This document shows positions 15,064-15,522 of a stretch of 15,522 nucleotides of DNA, piece by piece; the first letter of the stretch is position 1, and every line of letters starts with the position of its first letter. The translations under genes and the position numbers were made by a program. Below the pieces are notes generated by a model that was not told the origin of the DNA, did no database searches, and worked only from the letters and a program-made list of their open reading frames with translations. The stretch comes from JAPXSY01 sp034003585. Its GTDB lineage: Bacteria; Verrucomicrobiota; Kiritimatiellia; RFP12; UBA1067. The stretch is from contig JAVEYH010000085.1 in the NCBI GenBank assembly GCA_034003585.1, positions 1 to 15,522 of the forward strand. The letters run 5' to 3'.

Positions 15064-15522
15064 TCAAAACTCGTCGAACGGCCCTTGGCCTTCGACGCCG
15101 TAGAGCTTTTCGGCTTCCCAGTTGACGCTCTTTTCGATCACTTCCAGACAGTCGGACGATGTCTCGAGCAGGTGCCCCTGCGCGCTGGGACGGAGATAGT
15201 CCGGAGCACTCGCGCGCAGGGCTTCGCCCAACTGGCGGACACGGGAAACCAGCTCGTTCGCCGGCGACGTCCCCTCGAATTCGTGCCGCTTGGCGGACAT
15301 GGCCAGGGTGGCCAGTTCGGCCAGGGCTTTTTGCTGGGCCTTGCTTGGCATTAAGACCGGCATCATTCGTAAATCGGAAATCTCGAATGCCGCCGTGTTT
15401 TTCTGAAACTTCTTCAGGTAGAAACTGAAAATGTCCGATTTGTAAATGGCCAAGAGGGTTCGCGGCGGGACGGGTGGGTGAATGGAGGTCAAGCGCGAGG
15501 CGCTTGCGTCGATAATGCAGGA
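15064..15522 (-). CDS. DNA methyltransferase/restriction protein, C-terminal specificity region (5' end outside window)
   Basis: The frame is open to the right edge, so this is the last ~152 residues of a larger protein; the TTG at 15492 is internal. The segment LLAIYKSDIFSFYLKKFQ, then NTAAFEISDLRMMPVLMPSK and LATLAMSAKRHEF, matches the C-terminal target-recognition region of N6-adenine methyltransferase or type IIG/Eco57I-like restriction-modification enzymes, where 'LNS.LF.FY' and 'FEIS.LR..P' are typical. It ends with VNWEAEKLYGVEGQGPFDEF. The catalytic NPPY-type motifs would be upstream and are not visible, so the exact class (type IIG, type I-like or PglX-like) is open. The 3' end of this gene has been copied to 14101-14200. 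Confidence 0.65.
   Translation of the reverse strand, partial: SCIIDASASRLTSIHPPVPPRTLLAIYKSDIFSFYLKKFQKNTAAFEISDLRMMPVLMPSKAQQKALAELATLAMSAKRHEFEGTSPANELVSRVRQLGEALRASAPDYLRPSAQGHLLETSSDCLEVIEKSVNWEAEKLYGVEGQGPFDEF

Overview
The window is a GC-rich bacterial chromosomal segment. Gene content suggests the PVC group (Verrucomicrobiota, Kiritimatiellota or Lentisphaerota): a Chlamydia-like ParE/ParC pair, a secreted double FAD-oxidoreductase, and a secreted protein with repeated F5/8-type-C domains. This placement is inference from gene families; there is no marker RNA or ribosomal gene to confirm it.

Left part (1-6887): the 3' end of a galactokinase gene on the plus strand converges on a minus-strand run read right to left: ispD, a metallophosphoesterase, an exported cyclophilin, parE and parC. 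Spacing is 13, 122 and 102 bases, and parE/parC overlap by 4 bases. A near-consensus sigma-70 promoter lies upstream of ispD and could drive the first genes or the whole run. This is core housekeeping: isoprenoid synthesis, protein folding and chromosome decatenation.

Middle (6888-13629): a 383-base intergenic region holds the ispD promoter and a hexanucleotide ATCGNN repeat array. A plus-strand short-chain dehydrogenase follows. It converges on a minus-strand pair of exported proteins: first an F5/8-type-C/galactose-binding-like protein, then, 74 bases on, a protein with two FAD-oxidoreductase modules and a HEAT-like tail. They look like a co-transcribed extracytoplasmic carbohydrate-related module.

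Right part (13630-15522): a second region with ATCGNN repeats, here as a 16-bp inverted repeat, precedes an eroded accessory patch. All genes in it are on the minus strand. It holds the 3' end of a DNA-methyltransferase/restriction-type gene (cut by the window edge), an unrecognised 144-aa gene, a REP-like palindrome and an orphan Phd/YefM-like antitoxin gene. About 100 bases of the methyltransferase 3' end are duplicated at 92% identity into the antitoxin gene. The antitoxin now reads through this copy in a different frame, giving a chimeric tail. A third, more decayed trace of the same 3' end lies between them. The patch looks like a defence-type locus undergoing duplication and decay.
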